Assembly: GCA_917880885.1 (NCBI GenBank)
Contig: OU862917.1
Coordinates: forward strand, 24,292,104-24,356,103
Reading direction: 5' to 3'
Length of the DNA stretch: 64,000 nt
DNA from: Limnephilus marmoratus
Lineage: Eukaryota; Arthropoda; Insecta; Trichoptera; Limnephilidae
Shown: piece by piece, positions 54,901 to 60,399 of the stretch
Layout of the letters: every line of letters begins with the position of its first letter
Numbering within the stretch: position 1 is the first letter of the stretch
Notes under the pieces: generated by a model
Told to the model about the DNA's origin: nothing
What the model saw: the letters and a program-made list of their open reading frames with translations, nothing else
Databases searched by the model: none
Program-made: the position numbers and the translations under genes

Positions 54901-55185
54901 AGAAAAGCTTCAATGATGATTTCCTTAATTATTAATAATAAATTTAAATGTTAAAAATAATTTTAAAATAGTGCAGTACAATACCTTTGTTATTTGACTT
55001 TTAAGTATCTTGGGAAAGATCAGCCATCCAAACAGCAAACCGAAGAGCATGGTCCCTCCGGACCCAGCTGCAAGTTTTTTGGAACTTGGAACCTTCATAT
55101 TGAATAACTCCAAAATTCGTTTCTTGGAATCAGTAACAATTTTACTTGGGTCGTTTATTCGAAAAATTGATTGTATTTTATTCAT
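29844..55185 (-). CDS. SNMP1: Sensory neuron membrane protein 1-like (SNMP1), 8 exons
   Basis: CD36-family receptor. In insects SNMP1 sits in the dendritic membrane of pheromone-sensing neurons and helps lipid odorants reach their receptor. Exons in transcript order: 55098(or 55185)-54985, 51182-51025, 42514-42364, 41062-40808, 37702-37488, 37134-36849, 32504-32379, 30173-29844. All have GT/AG junctions and join in phase to 544 aa (573 from the upstream ATG). Features: N-terminal helix ([19 protein letters not shown]), [26 protein letters not shown]...CPPKG cysteine cluster, MPLFWVEEG, second helix at about 457-478, unusual Asn/Pro-rich C-tail. Lepidopteran SNMP1 is normally about 525 aa. The gene spans 25 kb because introns carry a gypsy-type element, three DNA transposons and a minisatellite. 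Coding sequence looks intact. SNMP2 is less likely from the motifs. Confidence 0.93.
30283..30640 (+). mobile_element. Helitron-like element, copy 4
   Basis: It starts AATAAAAATGAATCGCCGAA next to an (ATCT)n tract and ends CATGCCGGGAACCAGCTAG (about 30637). Same polypurine core as the 3569-4013 copy but shorter. Confidence 0.72.
31010..31212 (-). mobile_element. family B element, short subtype, copy 3
   Basis: T run then CCATACATGAGGCCCTGAGG. After GTGTCCAG it jumps directly to TCATCCGCCGCCACAACCCA, skipping about 160 bp present in the long copies. The 55448-55665 copy has the same junction. Confidence 0.72.
32379..32504 (-). CDS. SNMP1: SNMP1 exon 7
   Basis: 42 codons, phase 0 at both ends. 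Acceptor ATGTTTCAG|ATTACC, donor GAG|GTAAAA. It reads [20 protein letters not shown] through LMPLFWVEE, the membrane-proximal end of the ectodomain. Confidence 0.94.
32889..33871 (-). mobile_element. non-autonomous hAT transposon with transposase remnant
   Basis: The termini are TAGGGAATGCAA at 32889 and TTGCATTCCCTA ending at 33871. Flanking octamers ATTGGATC and GTTGGATC form an 8-bp target duplication with one mismatch, as expected for hAT. Both subterminal regions are full of GAGATCTCGCGAGA-type palindromes. The interior keeps only the end of a transposase (33531-33660). It lies in SNMP1 intron 6. Confidence 0.85.
33531..33660 (-). pseudogene. hAT transposase C-terminal dimerisation domain remnant
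   Basis: The - strand reads [20 protein letters not shown], then [20 protein letters not shown] and a stop. This is the hATC dimerisation block (VESERAFS...N..RSRL), which lets transposase monomers assemble. The catalytic DDE part and zinc-finger domain are gone, so the element would depend on a transposase supplied elsewhere. Confidence 0.88.
33987..35366 (-). mobile_element. Tc1/mariner-like transposon, internally deleted
   Basis: The termini TCTTGTGTCCCAAAAGAAAG (left) and CATGGTGTCCCAAAGGAAAG (right, reverse strand) are inverted repeats of about 27 bp with a few mismatches, bounded by TA dinucleotides (33985-33986 and 35367-35368). It contains a broken transposase. It is nested in SNMP1 intron 6 about 115 bp from the hAT element. 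Confidence 0.85.
34092..34823 (-). pseudogene. mariner-like transposase pseudogene
   Basis: The ATG at 34823 starts MAEGTQQVS, then stops intervene. The helix-turn-helix part [10 protein letters not shown]...[10 protein letters not shown]...[12 protein letters not shown] is readable and runs straight into [13 protein letters not shown], a second in-frame stop, then [20 protein letters not shown] and a stop at 34092. Compared with relatives about 100-130 residues holding the first catalytic Asp are missing between HPYK and WFQQDGA. DGAT and [15 protein letters not shown] carry the later catalytic-core motifs. Function lost. Confidence 0.85.
35369..35868. other. no recognised feature (SNMP1 intron 6)
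   Basis: AT-rich intronic spacer; no supported gene. Confidence 0.5.
35872..36165 (-). pseudogene. LINE reverse transcriptase relic
   Basis: The - strand reads [40 protein letters not shown], then decays. The LYK(A/S)QVRP..(E/D)(Y/F)(C/G)SHLW.GAP block is typical of the region after the palm in Jockey/CR1-type LINEs. A weakly similar tract lies at 6500-6600. Confidence 0.72.
36310..36600 (-). pseudogene. possible DNA-transposase relic, unassigned
   Basis: The - strand frame contains [14 protein letters not shown], which recalls the first-Asp block DECTF of some mariner-type transposases. The rest does not align to anything I recognise. Low-confidence call. Confidence 0.25.
36849..37134 (-). 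CDS. SNMP1: SNMP1 exon 6 (cysteine cluster)
   Basis: Acceptor TATTTCAG|ATC and donor CCA|GTATGT; starts in phase 2, ends in phase 0. It holds [20 protein letters not shown], the [13 protein letters not shown] cluster that forms disulfides in CD36 proteins, and HGIVIDFEP. Confidence 0.95.
37488..37702 (-). CDS. SNMP1: SNMP1 exon 5
   Basis: Acceptor ATTGCAG|AAA, donor TGCAG|GTCAGA. It reads [40 protein letters not shown], to SFTPDICR. It includes NGT sequons and two conserved cysteines. Confidence 0.95.
38014..38857. mobile_element. MITE split by a hAT insertion
   Basis: The left end CATAAAGGCGGAAACACACT followed by TGTGTGGTGTGG matches the inverted right end ACAAATGTGTACGACGCTTT at about 38837-38856. 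Between them lies a complete hAT element, leaving about 195 bp of original MITE with a central CGTCGACAAGCGACGACG-like region. No coding sequence; superfamily unknown. Confidence 0.65.
38180..38827. mobile_element. hAT-type non-autonomous element nested in the MITE
   Basis: It starts CAGGGCCGGATTA and ends TAATCCGGTACTG. It is flanked on both sides by ACCACACC (38172-38179 and 38828-38835), an exact 8-bp duplication. Its two ends (AGGCCCCTAGGCAAT... and ...GGGGCCCCTAGGCAG) are the two halves found fused in each monomer of the tandem array at 51680-52540. Confidence 0.88.
39240..39365 (+). mobile_element. tRNA-like SINE fragment
   Basis: TGGCTGAATTAGTAAAAGCG (A-box region) and a perfect B box GGTTCGAGTCC, with CTACCATTATCTTTTTC after it, followed by an A run at 39355-39369. 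Partial acceptor complementarity is seen (GGTAG with CTACC). Spacing does not match a functional tRNA. Confidence 0.6.
39960..40700. other. GC-rich unclassified block
   Basis: A GC-rich island (about 40018-40320) followed by CGGGTGTATCTGTGACACAT and GGGGCGGGTATGCGGTGG. Open frames exist on both strands (40028-40303 +, 40003-40251 -), which argues for composition rather than coding. It looks like part of a repeat, but no second copy is in the window. Confidence 0.35.
40808..41062 (-). CDS. SNMP1: SNMP1 exon 4
   Basis: 85 codons, phase 0 at both ends. Acceptor CTATGTTTTCAG|GCC, donor CGG|GTAATA. It reads [40 protein letters not shown], to IRFSIFGR. Its acceptor is itself a unit of the minisatellite filling the adjoining intron. 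Confidence 0.95.
41121..41345. mobile_element. long-inverted-repeat element with hammerhead-like cores
   Basis: Arms of about 90 bp (41121-41208 and 41257-41345) share GTACTTTGTT, AAAAACCACTT, TATTTATATTTGTCGACCGG and GGTTGAA. Each arm carries a CTGAAGA - stem - GAAAC unit: inverted at 41204-41178 (stem GGTTGA/TCAACC) and direct at 41260-41286 (one mismatch). The central spacer is AT-rich. No coding sequence. Confidence 0.75.
41422..41860 (-). mobile_element. family B element, copy 4
   Basis: Long subtype. T run, AGCTCCACGCAGGAGGCCCT, ending GGGGCGGCGGTAGCCATACC. Its sense-strand frame (41731-41426) ends with TAA a few bases before the poly(A). It is inserted in the intron 3 minisatellite. 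Confidence 0.75.
42364..42514 (-). CDS. SNMP1: SNMP1 exon 3
   Basis: Acceptor TATTTTAG|GGA, donor GTG|GTGAGA; phase 2 to phase 0. It reads [40 protein letters not shown], an ectodomain segment typical of SNMP1. Confidence 0.95.
42668..43137 (-). mobile_element. family B element, copy 5
   Basis: Long subtype: TTTTTTTACATTACCTCCAC to GGCGGTACCCATATCAGCC. Outer stem CTCCACACAG/CTGTGTGGAG is intact. The sense-strand frame 43013-42729 ([16 protein letters not shown]...) is collinear with the frames in copies 1 and 4. Confidence 0.78.
43467..43680 (+). mobile_element. SINE family 2, best copy
   Basis: GACCGGTCAGTGGTTGAGTG, TCCCGTGTTCGAATCC (B box), GGCTGGCTAAGTCC, GGTAGTAGGAGATTTTCAAA, GGAATGTTTGTCTTTC and an A-rich tail ending near 43675. 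It is the least degraded B box of the family. Confidence 0.82.
43948..44208. mobile_element. long-inverted-repeat element with hammerhead-like core
   Basis: The left arm 43948-44010 and right arm 44145-44208 share TTTTAATGAAAAGACAAATA and ACAATCAACATGTTT with small differences. On the - strand just inside the left arm: CTGATGA (44033-44027), GTGAAC/GTTCAT stem, GAAAC (44010-44006). Same plan as 16401-16696 and 41121-41345. Confidence 0.72.
45193..45280. repeat. (TA)n microsatellite
   Basis: Long TA dinucleotide tract with short ACA interruptions. The [10 protein letters not shown] frames across it are spurious. Confidence 0.92.
45600..45944 (+). mobile_element. LINE 3' tail with bipartite hairpin and (AAAT)n end
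   Basis: Only the 3' UTR of a CR1-group-like LINE remains. A 13-bp outer stem (AATTATTAACCCC, 45813-45825, with GGGGTTAATAATT, 45845-45857) encloses the GATAC linker, AGGC-GAA-CCCT tip and AGT linker. A (AAAT)n tail of about 50 bp (45894-45944) ends 12 bp before the LTR element. Confidence 0.72.
45957..46229 (+). repeat. 5' LTR
   Basis: 273 bp, TGTGATATATGC...TACATTACA. It includes an AATAAAAG poly(A)-type signal near its end. Base-by-base reading shows no difference from the 3' LTR. Confidence 0.95.
46232..46241 (+). promoter_or_regulatory. tRNA primer binding site
   Basis: TGGCGCAGCC two bases after the 5' LTR. The TGGCGCAG start is the kind used by insect gypsy-group elements primed by serine tRNA; the exact tRNA is inferred. 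Confidence 0.75.
46763..49459 (+). CDS. Gag-protease-integrase polyprotein without RT
   Basis: 898 aa from the ATG at 46763 (MESARIPPF); an in-frame ATG at 46736 would add nine residues but is less like Gag starts. Order: capsid-like Gag (1-170), a 16-residue tandem duplication (about 177-207), two CCHC zinc knuckles ([14 protein letters not shown] 234-247, [14 protein letters not shown] 254-267), aspartic protease core IDSGSS (307-312), then after KVKKED (about 424) a jump to [16 protein letters not shown], the linker that normally follows RNase H. Integrase: H513-x2-H516...C546-x2-C549 zinc site and D577, D631, E667 with 35 residues between the last two (DD35E). No YxDD reverse transcriptase motif. 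The frame is fully open through the deletion joint. The element could make particles and integrate but must borrow a polymerase. Confidence 0.93.
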   Translation: MESARIPPFSHINGDWDVFQLRLEQFLVLHDDITEIKKKAYLINSLETETLTLLSNLCFPIKITDVTFEKLIELLKKHCGKCRSLFQERESFFQAKQNHNESIRDFAARIRGLSSFCQFGNRLEDNLVDVFAIGLLPGPVRVKLFVEGPKQNFNQLVELAVTAKGPEVDSIKMKLEVNSVKEFGRSASPAREINSVKRFGKSASPARKLYYRSNSSDSCRSDKQVKTGSSLKKCKICGKSNHDTHNCKFKQAKCYSCGKLGHLQRFCKNGSVKSVMNCNNEKIENVAFVKAIKAQLKLNGKYFEAMIDSGSSICVIPETLFCKHFSNIELSPETRKISGYDGNMLTVVGNANFKVEYNNLVRLITFIVVTNGSVLVVGRDFMEIFNLNISSKQSAINSVSSEVFERKLGRFNKFKVNFKVKKEDYGSDFVSFVSSCEHLDVNSIREATKVDTVIQGVMACLRQGWPKRVKREEELWKFWIKRNELSIVKDCLFWQHRIIVPSSLHKKVLELVHRSHLGIVKMKGLAKGYFWWSSLSKDLEKIVQECPECASTKQSPPKSQLSVWPNSGKVWSRLHLDYSGPLAGKMFLVICDSFTKWVDCIEVQRADSANTIFELRKLFSNFGYPELIVSDNGTCFTSEIFQQFLRENNIKFMSSPVMHPKSNGIAENSVKTTKSFLKKLMVGNKFQVDYKDKLLHFLSDYRNTPHCTTGVEPAVLLFGRKLRSTFDSLIPKENERVVSKQHDLANKNIEANQRKQSKYYGGVKTRNFIVGQKCLVKDFRKNNKFTWVKGIVTDKIGKKLYLVKTCDSQLIWKRHVDQMRNLSVSWSDVESDLPDSASDDTRTEHSEKELSNLWSELTVFSPDFRFAEGGERSPEVTDTAIAGPSQSSNPWLGRLRPR
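49655..49927 (+). repeat. 3' LTR
   Basis: 273 bp identical by eye to the 5' LTR, directly after the purine tract at 49644-49654 and followed by the GTTTC target duplicate. Confidence 0.95.
49933..51024 (-). other. rest of SNMP1 intron 2
   Basis: AT-rich. Frames 50025-50285 (-), 50182-50433 (+) and 50569-50763 (+) have no recognised domain. The last has fairly coding-like composition but no identity. Confidence 0.5.
51025..51182 (-). CDS. SNMP1: SNMP1 exon 2
   Basis: Acceptor TTGCAG|CAA, donor TATGA|GTGAGT; phase 0 to phase 2. It reads [51 protein letters not shown]. This is the highly conserved start of the ectodomain. Confidence 0.95.
51343..51387 (+). repeat. G-run, quadruplex-prone
   Basis: About 45 bases of G interrupted only by single C, just inside the left end of the hAT element. 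At least four runs of eight or more G. Confidence 0.85.
51680..52540. repeat. higher-order tandem repeat made of fused hAT ends
   Basis: Monomers begin with GGCCGG(A/C)TTAAAC near 51680, 51811, 52006, 52137, 52329 and 52460. Spacings alternate 131, 195, 131, 192 and 131 bp, so the true period is a dimer of about 325 bp. Each monomer joins the left end (CATGTCGGGGCCCCTAGGCA) and right end (GGGGCCCCTAGGCAGTGGCC, ending ACGGCCCTG) of the hAT family at 38180-38827. Confidence 0.85.
54050..54250 (-). mobile_element. SINE family 1
   Basis: On the - strand: TGAGCTACGTCAGC head in reverse, GGATTCGAACCCGCGTCC (B box reverse), AAGATACATGCCGCCGACGG and the TTTCAGGCTA tail. The acceptor is less well paired than in the 54.5-kb copy. 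Confidence 0.82.
54265..54355 (+). mobile_element. SINE family 1, tail fragment
   Basis: GTCGGCGGC, then TTCGGGAGATTTTTTCAATG, GATGAGTGTTTCAGGCTAAT and ATTATTACTTATAACAATTG in + orientation, facing the two - strand copies. Confidence 0.7.
54425..54770 (-). mobile_element. SINE family 1, best copy with tRNA cloverleaf
   Basis: The tRNA-like part (54581-54510) pairs in every arm: acceptor GCCGCCA/TGGCGGC, D stem GCTC/GAGC, anticodon stem TCCGA/TCGGA around loop CCGGCAA (anticodon GGC, alanine type), T stem CGGG/CCCG. Position 33 is C instead of the near-universal U. Conserved sequence continues about 180 bp upstream of the head (AAATAATTCAATATATAGTA, TAGGTGGCGTCGAGACAAAT), as at 22.9-23.1 kb. 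Confidence 0.85.
54985..55185 (-). CDS. SNMP1: SNMP1 exon 1 (signal anchor)
   Basis: Donor AAG|GTATTG; 67 codons from the ATG at 55185 or 38 from the ATG at 55098. I prefer 55098 because [15 protein letters not shown] matches the short basic start of known SNMP1 proteins; the upstream 29 residues ([12 protein letters not shown]...) have no counterpart and may be 5' UTR that happens to be open. The helix [17 protein letters not shown] is the N-terminal membrane anchor. Confidence 0.9.
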
Positions 55186-55264
55186 GTATTCGGTGTGTGA
55201 GACTTACAAATCAAACAGTATTAGTAGCCTTGCGTCTGTCGTACACACTCGATTCACAAAATAG

Positions 55265-55447
55265 ATACAAACGGAAGTGCTGCCATCTATATTATTAATA
55301 CGTTAAGAAAGCTACTTTTGTAATTCGGTTTCGAATTCAAGAATTCGATAAAGGATGACGCCACTTATGTTAGCAGGTCGCATGAGAACGTGCTCCCCCC
55401 TAGGTATAAGTACCTACTACGGATTTGTAGAATTCGAGTATCTTTTT
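55265..55447. other. SNMP1 5' flank
   Basis: No TATA box or initiator that I would call. A CATCTATATTATTAATACG stretch lies about 100 bp upstream of the 55185 ATG. Confidence 0.35.
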
Positions 55448-55665
55448 TTTTTTTTTTTTACATGAGCTTAACACAGGAGGCCCTGAGGAAAATAATTTCC
55501 CTCAGGGTCTATGTCATCTTTGGGGATGCTGTGTGGAGGGTTTTTTAAGGAAAGGGAGGAGAGGAGAGTTCTGGGAAGGAAAAGGGTTTAAGGGGTGTGT
55601 AGGAATCTGGGGTTCAGTGTGTCCTAGTCATCCGCCTCCAAGACCTAGACAAACCAAAATTTAGA
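55448..55665 (-). mobile_element. family B element, short subtype, copy 6
   Basis: A T run of about 18, AACACAGGAGGCCCTGAGGA, ending AGTCATCCGCCTCCAAGACC. It has the same internal deletion joint as the 31010-31212 copy. Confidence 0.75.
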
Positions 55666-56804
55666 CAAACAAATATTGGTATCACGCGGCTATATATTAC
55701 ATATGACGTCATTGCCTATCGCGGTTATTTTGTCCCGGTGACTAGCTGCCAATGGATCACATGGAACTGAGGAACCAGATCTCAAACTGTGCGAAGCCGA
55801 ATCAAATTTCGCCCGCAGGGCCTAGCAGCAACAATCTGCGGAGCGGGTTTTAACTGCTAGTGTTTATAATTTCTGTTCGTAAGATTTAAAACTGTTTGTA
55901 TTTTCGGTCACTTCAATTAAAACTTTGCTTTTATGATCGTACTGAGAGCTACTACATGCATTCTCGATTTAACGATCTGGTTATTTAATAAAATATTTTA
56001 AAAGTTAATAAAATATTTTTTTTATGTTTTCTGTATACGAAAGCATGCATTAGATCATTTGGCTACACTACTCAGCGCAATGAAAAAAAATTATGTTTAT
56101 TTCACCCGAACTAAACGTACTGGTTTATTCAACAATAGGCATAATGTCATTTTCATTACACTTATTAGAGAGTTTTACCACAAAGAAATTAATGGAATAT
56201 TCGGAACCCCGGGTATAATTTCTTTGCCCGGAATATGCAATGTGCAATGTGCATGGAATTATCTTTGTTAAGTTTCACATAGAATAGCATTTACCTGTTC
56301 AAAGGACCACAAAGCTACGTAATGTGTGTACTAAGGTGTCAATAAAACGTACTTTTAAAATAATTTTTTAAAAAAACTTAATATTATTTTAATCCTTTTA
56401 TTTTTTATTATTACACAAGCGCTACACACTAATGTCATTCGTTTCGCTGCCTTAAGCATTTTTAAAATAAAAAATAATTTTCTATGGATAAAAATACCGT
56501 TCGTGTTATCATAATTCGGTGTAATAATTTTGCAGCACTGAAATATGCCGATTATTTAAAAAAATACAATCCCGTTTTTAAATCAAATTTCACCTCAAGA
56601 GCACATTTCAAATACCTAAATAAACTTAGTAGCCACTGGAACATTTTTGGCCACATTTTGGCCAATTCGCAAACACACGCGAGCGTTCGCTTGCCAAAAT
56701 GTGGCCACAGTATTTTAAGACATTTTTTTGATTCATTTTAAAAGTTCCCGCGTTTTGGAATCTTCGATAATCGCACGGCTAACTTAGTAGTTTCACAGTT
56801 TAAC

Positions 56805-56805
<1 letters not shown>
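55666..56805. other. no gene recognised
   Basis: AT-rich spacer. A palindromic pair AAATTTCTTTGCCCGG/CCGGGTATAATTTCTT and a GGCCACATTTTGGCCA motif occur near 56205-56660. Frames 56059-56271 and 56484-56741 have no recognised domain. Confidence 0.4.
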
Positions 56806-56835
<30 letters not shown>

Positions 56836-56971
56836 GTAATAGAAGGTACATAAATTACAAATAAATTTTATACAGTAATTAATTACATAGTAGAATATTT
56901 GATGTACCCCCATAATTAAGCAAGGCTTGTGTGTATGGGGGGGTGTTATTGTATTGCTTTTTTAATATCAT

Positions 56972-58890
56972 TCAGTTTAAGTTTCCAGTATAATTTTTTA
57001 GGTGAGTTTCAAAACTTTTTATATTGGTATTCATGTTTCTAATTTTTTCTGGTAATGAATTAAAAAATTTTGCTCCGAGATATTTATGACTCAATTGTCC
57101 AATTTTTTTTTTACATTTTGGAGTGGGAAGTATTGATGTTTGTCTAAGACTTCTGCTATTTTTAAAGGGTGCAACTTGATTTTTAATATTATCTTTATAA
57201 ATTTGTAATGTTGCATGATAAAAGTATAATGCACTTAATTTTCTGACCTTAAATTGTTTGAATAAAAGTTCTGACGAATATGAGTAGGGTTTTTTTTAAA
57301 TTGTTTTTATTATTAGTTTTTGTGATATGTAAATTGTTTGTGTTTGATTTTTATATGTACCGCCCCATCCTATAATGCCGTATTGTATAATTGATTGACA
57401 GAAAGCGAAGTATGTGGTTCTAAGTAATTTTTCGTTTAAAATATCTCTTAAACATCTAAATATATATGTTAGTTTCCTTATTCTGTTGTTCAGAATATTT
57501 ATGTGTGGAGACCATTTTAAACGCTGGTCTATTGTTATGCCCAGGTACTTAATATCAGTTTTGCTTTCTATTTTTGAACATGATATATTACATTTGTGGT
57601 TTTCTGTATTTGTCACAGAGTGGATTATTAAGTTTATTTCTTTAGGTGTTTCTTGTTTTTTAATGAAAAATGGTAAATAATAGGTTTTTTTAGAATTTAA
57701 AGTCAACAGGTTTTTATCAAACCACAATTTTAGTGCATTGATATCTGTATTTGCCATTTTGTTTAATTCAGACCAGGTGTTTGCTTTTAGTAATAGGACT
57801 GTGTCGTCAGCGTAGGAGACAATGTCTCCATATTTAGAAATATTGAATATATCATTGACATATATAATAAATAACAATGGTCCCAAAACTGTACCTTGGG
57901 TTATTGAAAAATCGCTATATTTTGAATCGCTGACTTGATTTAGTAATTTTACTTGTTGTGGTCTTTCATGTAAATAACTAGCTATCCATGCTAAGACTTT
58001 CCCATTAATTCCTATAGATTTTAATTTATTTATTAATTTTTTATGTGATATGCTGTCGAAAGCTTTTTTCAAGTCTATAAATATTCCGATACATTTTTTA
58101 TCGGAATCTAGGGCCGTATATAAATAGTTGGTTATTTTTGCTGTCGCGTCGTGAGTACTTGTATTTTTTTTGAAGCCGAATTGATTATCATTAATTATTT
58201 TATTTTCATCTAAGAATGTCCAAATTTGTTTTTTTACAATTGTCTCATATATTTTTGATATATTTGATAGAAGGGCAATCGGGCGGTAATTTTGTGGATC
58301 TTTAGGACAGTCTGTTTTATAAATGGGAGTTATAATTGCTCTTTTGTAATTATTGGGAAACTCGCCATTTGCTAGACTTAGGTTTATTATATGTGTTATT
58401 GGAAGAATTAAGTATGTTTTCATCGCTTTTATTGTCTTAGCATTTATGTTATCAAAGCCGGGGGCAGAACCTCCTTTTAGTTCCGAAATAGTTCTGTCAA
58501 TGTCGGCTTCTGTGACGGGCTCAAATTTATTTATTTGACATTGTGTTCTGTGTTGTGGATTTGATATATTGGTTGAATTTATGGATTTTGCTAGGTTTTT
58601 TCCAACGTTATTAAAATGGTTATTTAAAATATTACAACATTTTTTTGTGTTATTTTGTACATTATATATTAATTTCCCATCTGATATTTCGGATATGTGC
58701 TTATATGTTTTATTTTTATTTATTATTTCATTTATTTTTTACCATATTTTTTTATTATTGTCTTTTGCTTCTGTTATAATTTTTGAGTAATAGTCGTTTT
58801 TCATTTTTCTAATTAGAGTAGTTAATATATTTTTATACTTTTTATAATATATTATAATTTTATTGTTAACTAGTGGTCTTTGTGTTATTT
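56972..58890 (-). pseudogene. LINE ORF2, reverse transcriptase part (broken)
   Basis: In frame after a shift near 58900: KITQRPLVNNKI...SAPGFDNINAKT, then LPITHIINLSLANGEFPNNY, YRPIALLSNISKIYE, FGFKKNTSTHD, GIFIDLKKAFDSI (motif A), ITQGTVLGPLLFIIYVND (B), SYADDTVLLLK (catalytic YADD), YLGITIDQRLKW. It ends with the stop at 56972-56974. Lesions: frameshift in an A8 run near 58902-58910, stop at 58739-58741, stop at 57296-57298 after KLIIKTI, with the frame continuing KKPYSYSSELLFK beyond. Confidence 0.92.
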
Positions 58891-59931
58891 TATAAAGTTT
58901 ATTTTTTTTCTAATGGCTTTTATTAATCCTAGAGTAATCCATGGTTTAATTTTCTTTGTTTTTGAATTGCGGACGATCTGTGTTGTTTTTGTTGCTTCTA
59001 AAACGTGTTTAGTTAAAGTTTTTTCAAACAGTAAGGCACTTTGGTTGGTGCATTTATTTTTTAAAACTTCTTCCCATTTTTCATTTATTAATGATTTTTT
59101 TAATAATTCATAGTCTATTTGGGAATATGGAAGATTTAATTTGGGTATTGTGTTTAGTTTTTTATTTGTCTCATGTAATATAAGACACGCGTAATGGTCA
59201 GTTATATTAGTTTTCCAAACAGTAGATTTAGTATTTTTTATTTCATTCAAATGTATATTACACCAGATATGGTCTATACATGATGGAGTTTGGTTTTTAA
59301 TTTCTCGAGTGTTACTATTAATACAAGATTTAAAGTTGAGGTGTGTCATTATGTTAATGAAATTATTTTTTTCTATTGAGTTATGGTTAGCAGAGATGTT
59401 TGTATTGAAATCACCACATACAAAAGTAAGAATTTTCGATAATTTGCTTAGATATTCATATAGTTCATTTATGAAGTTAGTTATGTTTGATTTGTGTGTT
59501 CTGTATACTGTTATAATTCTGTATAATTTGTTTTTTAATTTTATATCTATTTTTAGACAATTTACATGTTGTATATCAATTTCTTCAATGTTAATAATTT
59601 CACACTCGTCATGAACAAATATAATTATACCACTATTTTTATTAATTGGTGTTGTTGTTGCGATGCCTTTGTAGTTGGGTAGTGCATTAATGTGTTGATC
59701 GTTATTATAGTGCGTTTCTGTTAACACTATGCAGGCGGGCGATAAAAACAGATCATTTATATTTATCAAAAATTCATCAAGGTTTTTTGCGATGCTTCGA
59801 ATGTTCATGTGTAGTAATAAAAAGGGGGAACTGTTTGTAACGCACCACTTATTAACTTCTTTGATATTTTGACATTTTTCTTGGTTTATTTTGTATTTTT
59901 CGTCAATTTGTTTTACTATGTATTCGGTCAT
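58885..59931 (-). CDS. LINE ORF2, endonuclease part
   Basis: 348 codons starting MTEYIVKQIDEKY at 59931. APE-type endonuclease motifs: LLHMNIRSIAKNLDE, IVLTETHYN (catalytic Glu), NSGIIIFVHD, FVCGDFNTNI (Asp/Asn), CIDHIWCN, TDHYACLIL (His). This enzyme nicks target DNA to prime reverse transcription. The stop at 58885 is caused by a frameshift; the RT frame follows. Confidence 0.93.
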   Translation of the reverse strand: MTEYIVKQIDEKYKINQEKCQNIKEVNKWCVTNSSPFLLLHMNIRSIAKNLDEFLININDLFLSPACIVLTETHYNNDQHINALPNYKGIATTTPINKNSGIIIFVHDECEIINIEEIDIQHVNCLKIDIKLKNKLYRIITVYRTHKSNITNFINELYEYLSKLSKILTFVCGDFNTNISANHNSIEKNNFINIMTHLNFKSCINSNTREIKNQTPSCIDHIWCNIHLNEIKNTKSTVWKTNITDHYACLILHETNKKLNTIPKLNLPYSQIDYELLKKSLINEKWEEVLKNKCTNQSALLFEKTLTKHVLEATKTTQIVRNSKTKKIKPWITLGLIKAIRKKINFIK

Positions 59932-60330
59932 TTTGAATTATAATTAATTTTTTCTTGAGCAAAGTTAAGCATTTTCAATCTGTGTTTGCATTTTTCACTA
60001 TTTGATTTGTGGTCTGTTGGAGTCGTAGTATTAAATTTTAAATTAAGTTCTGTGCAATTAATGCATTTTGGTATTTCGTTCTTATTGTTGCAGTTTTTTA
60101 GGTTATGTTCGCCCGCACAATGAAGGCATATTGGTTTGTTCGGTGGTTGGAGGCAACGCATTGCTATGTGACCATATTTTTGGCAATGGTAACACTGCAT
60201 TAGGGGGTTGCAATCCTCTACTTTAATTTGGTAAAATCCTAGGTTTACGCTTTTTTTCGAAATTAGAAGATTTCTGAGATTTCCACTGGTTTCGAGAATT
60301 ATATTTTTTTGGTTAAAATTTTTTAATTTG
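59928..60330 (-). pseudogene. LINE ORF1 C-terminal end with zinc knuckles
   Basis: The frame reads VNLGFYQIKVEDCNPL, then CYHCQKYGHIAMRC, CLHCAGEHNLKNC and a third CINC site, closing at 59928. Three Cys/His knuckles bind nucleic acid in the Gag-like ORF1 proteins of this LINE group. The N-terminal part is missing by 5' truncation. Confidence 0.88.
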
Positions 60331-60399
60331 TATGGTTCCTTTGTATTTTATCTGGTTTGGGTCCATTTCGTAAATAATTTTACCGTGAGTGGTGTGGAC

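Larger units (their letters stand above)
56811..60345 (-). mobile_element. CR1-group LINE, nearly complete
   Basis: A - strand element with the end of ORF1 (zinc knuckles), ORF2 (endonuclease and reverse transcriptase), a 3' UTR with the bipartite hairpin (CCCCCATA/TATGGGGG, 56907-56941; inner AAGC/GCTT) and a poly(A) tail at 56811-56832. ORF1 stop and ORF2 start overlap as ATGA (59931-59928), suggesting re-initiation. It is truncated within ORF1 at the 5' side (about 60345). Three lesions in ORF2 make this copy inactive. Clade within the CR1/Daphne/Jockey group not fixed. Confidence 0.9.
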
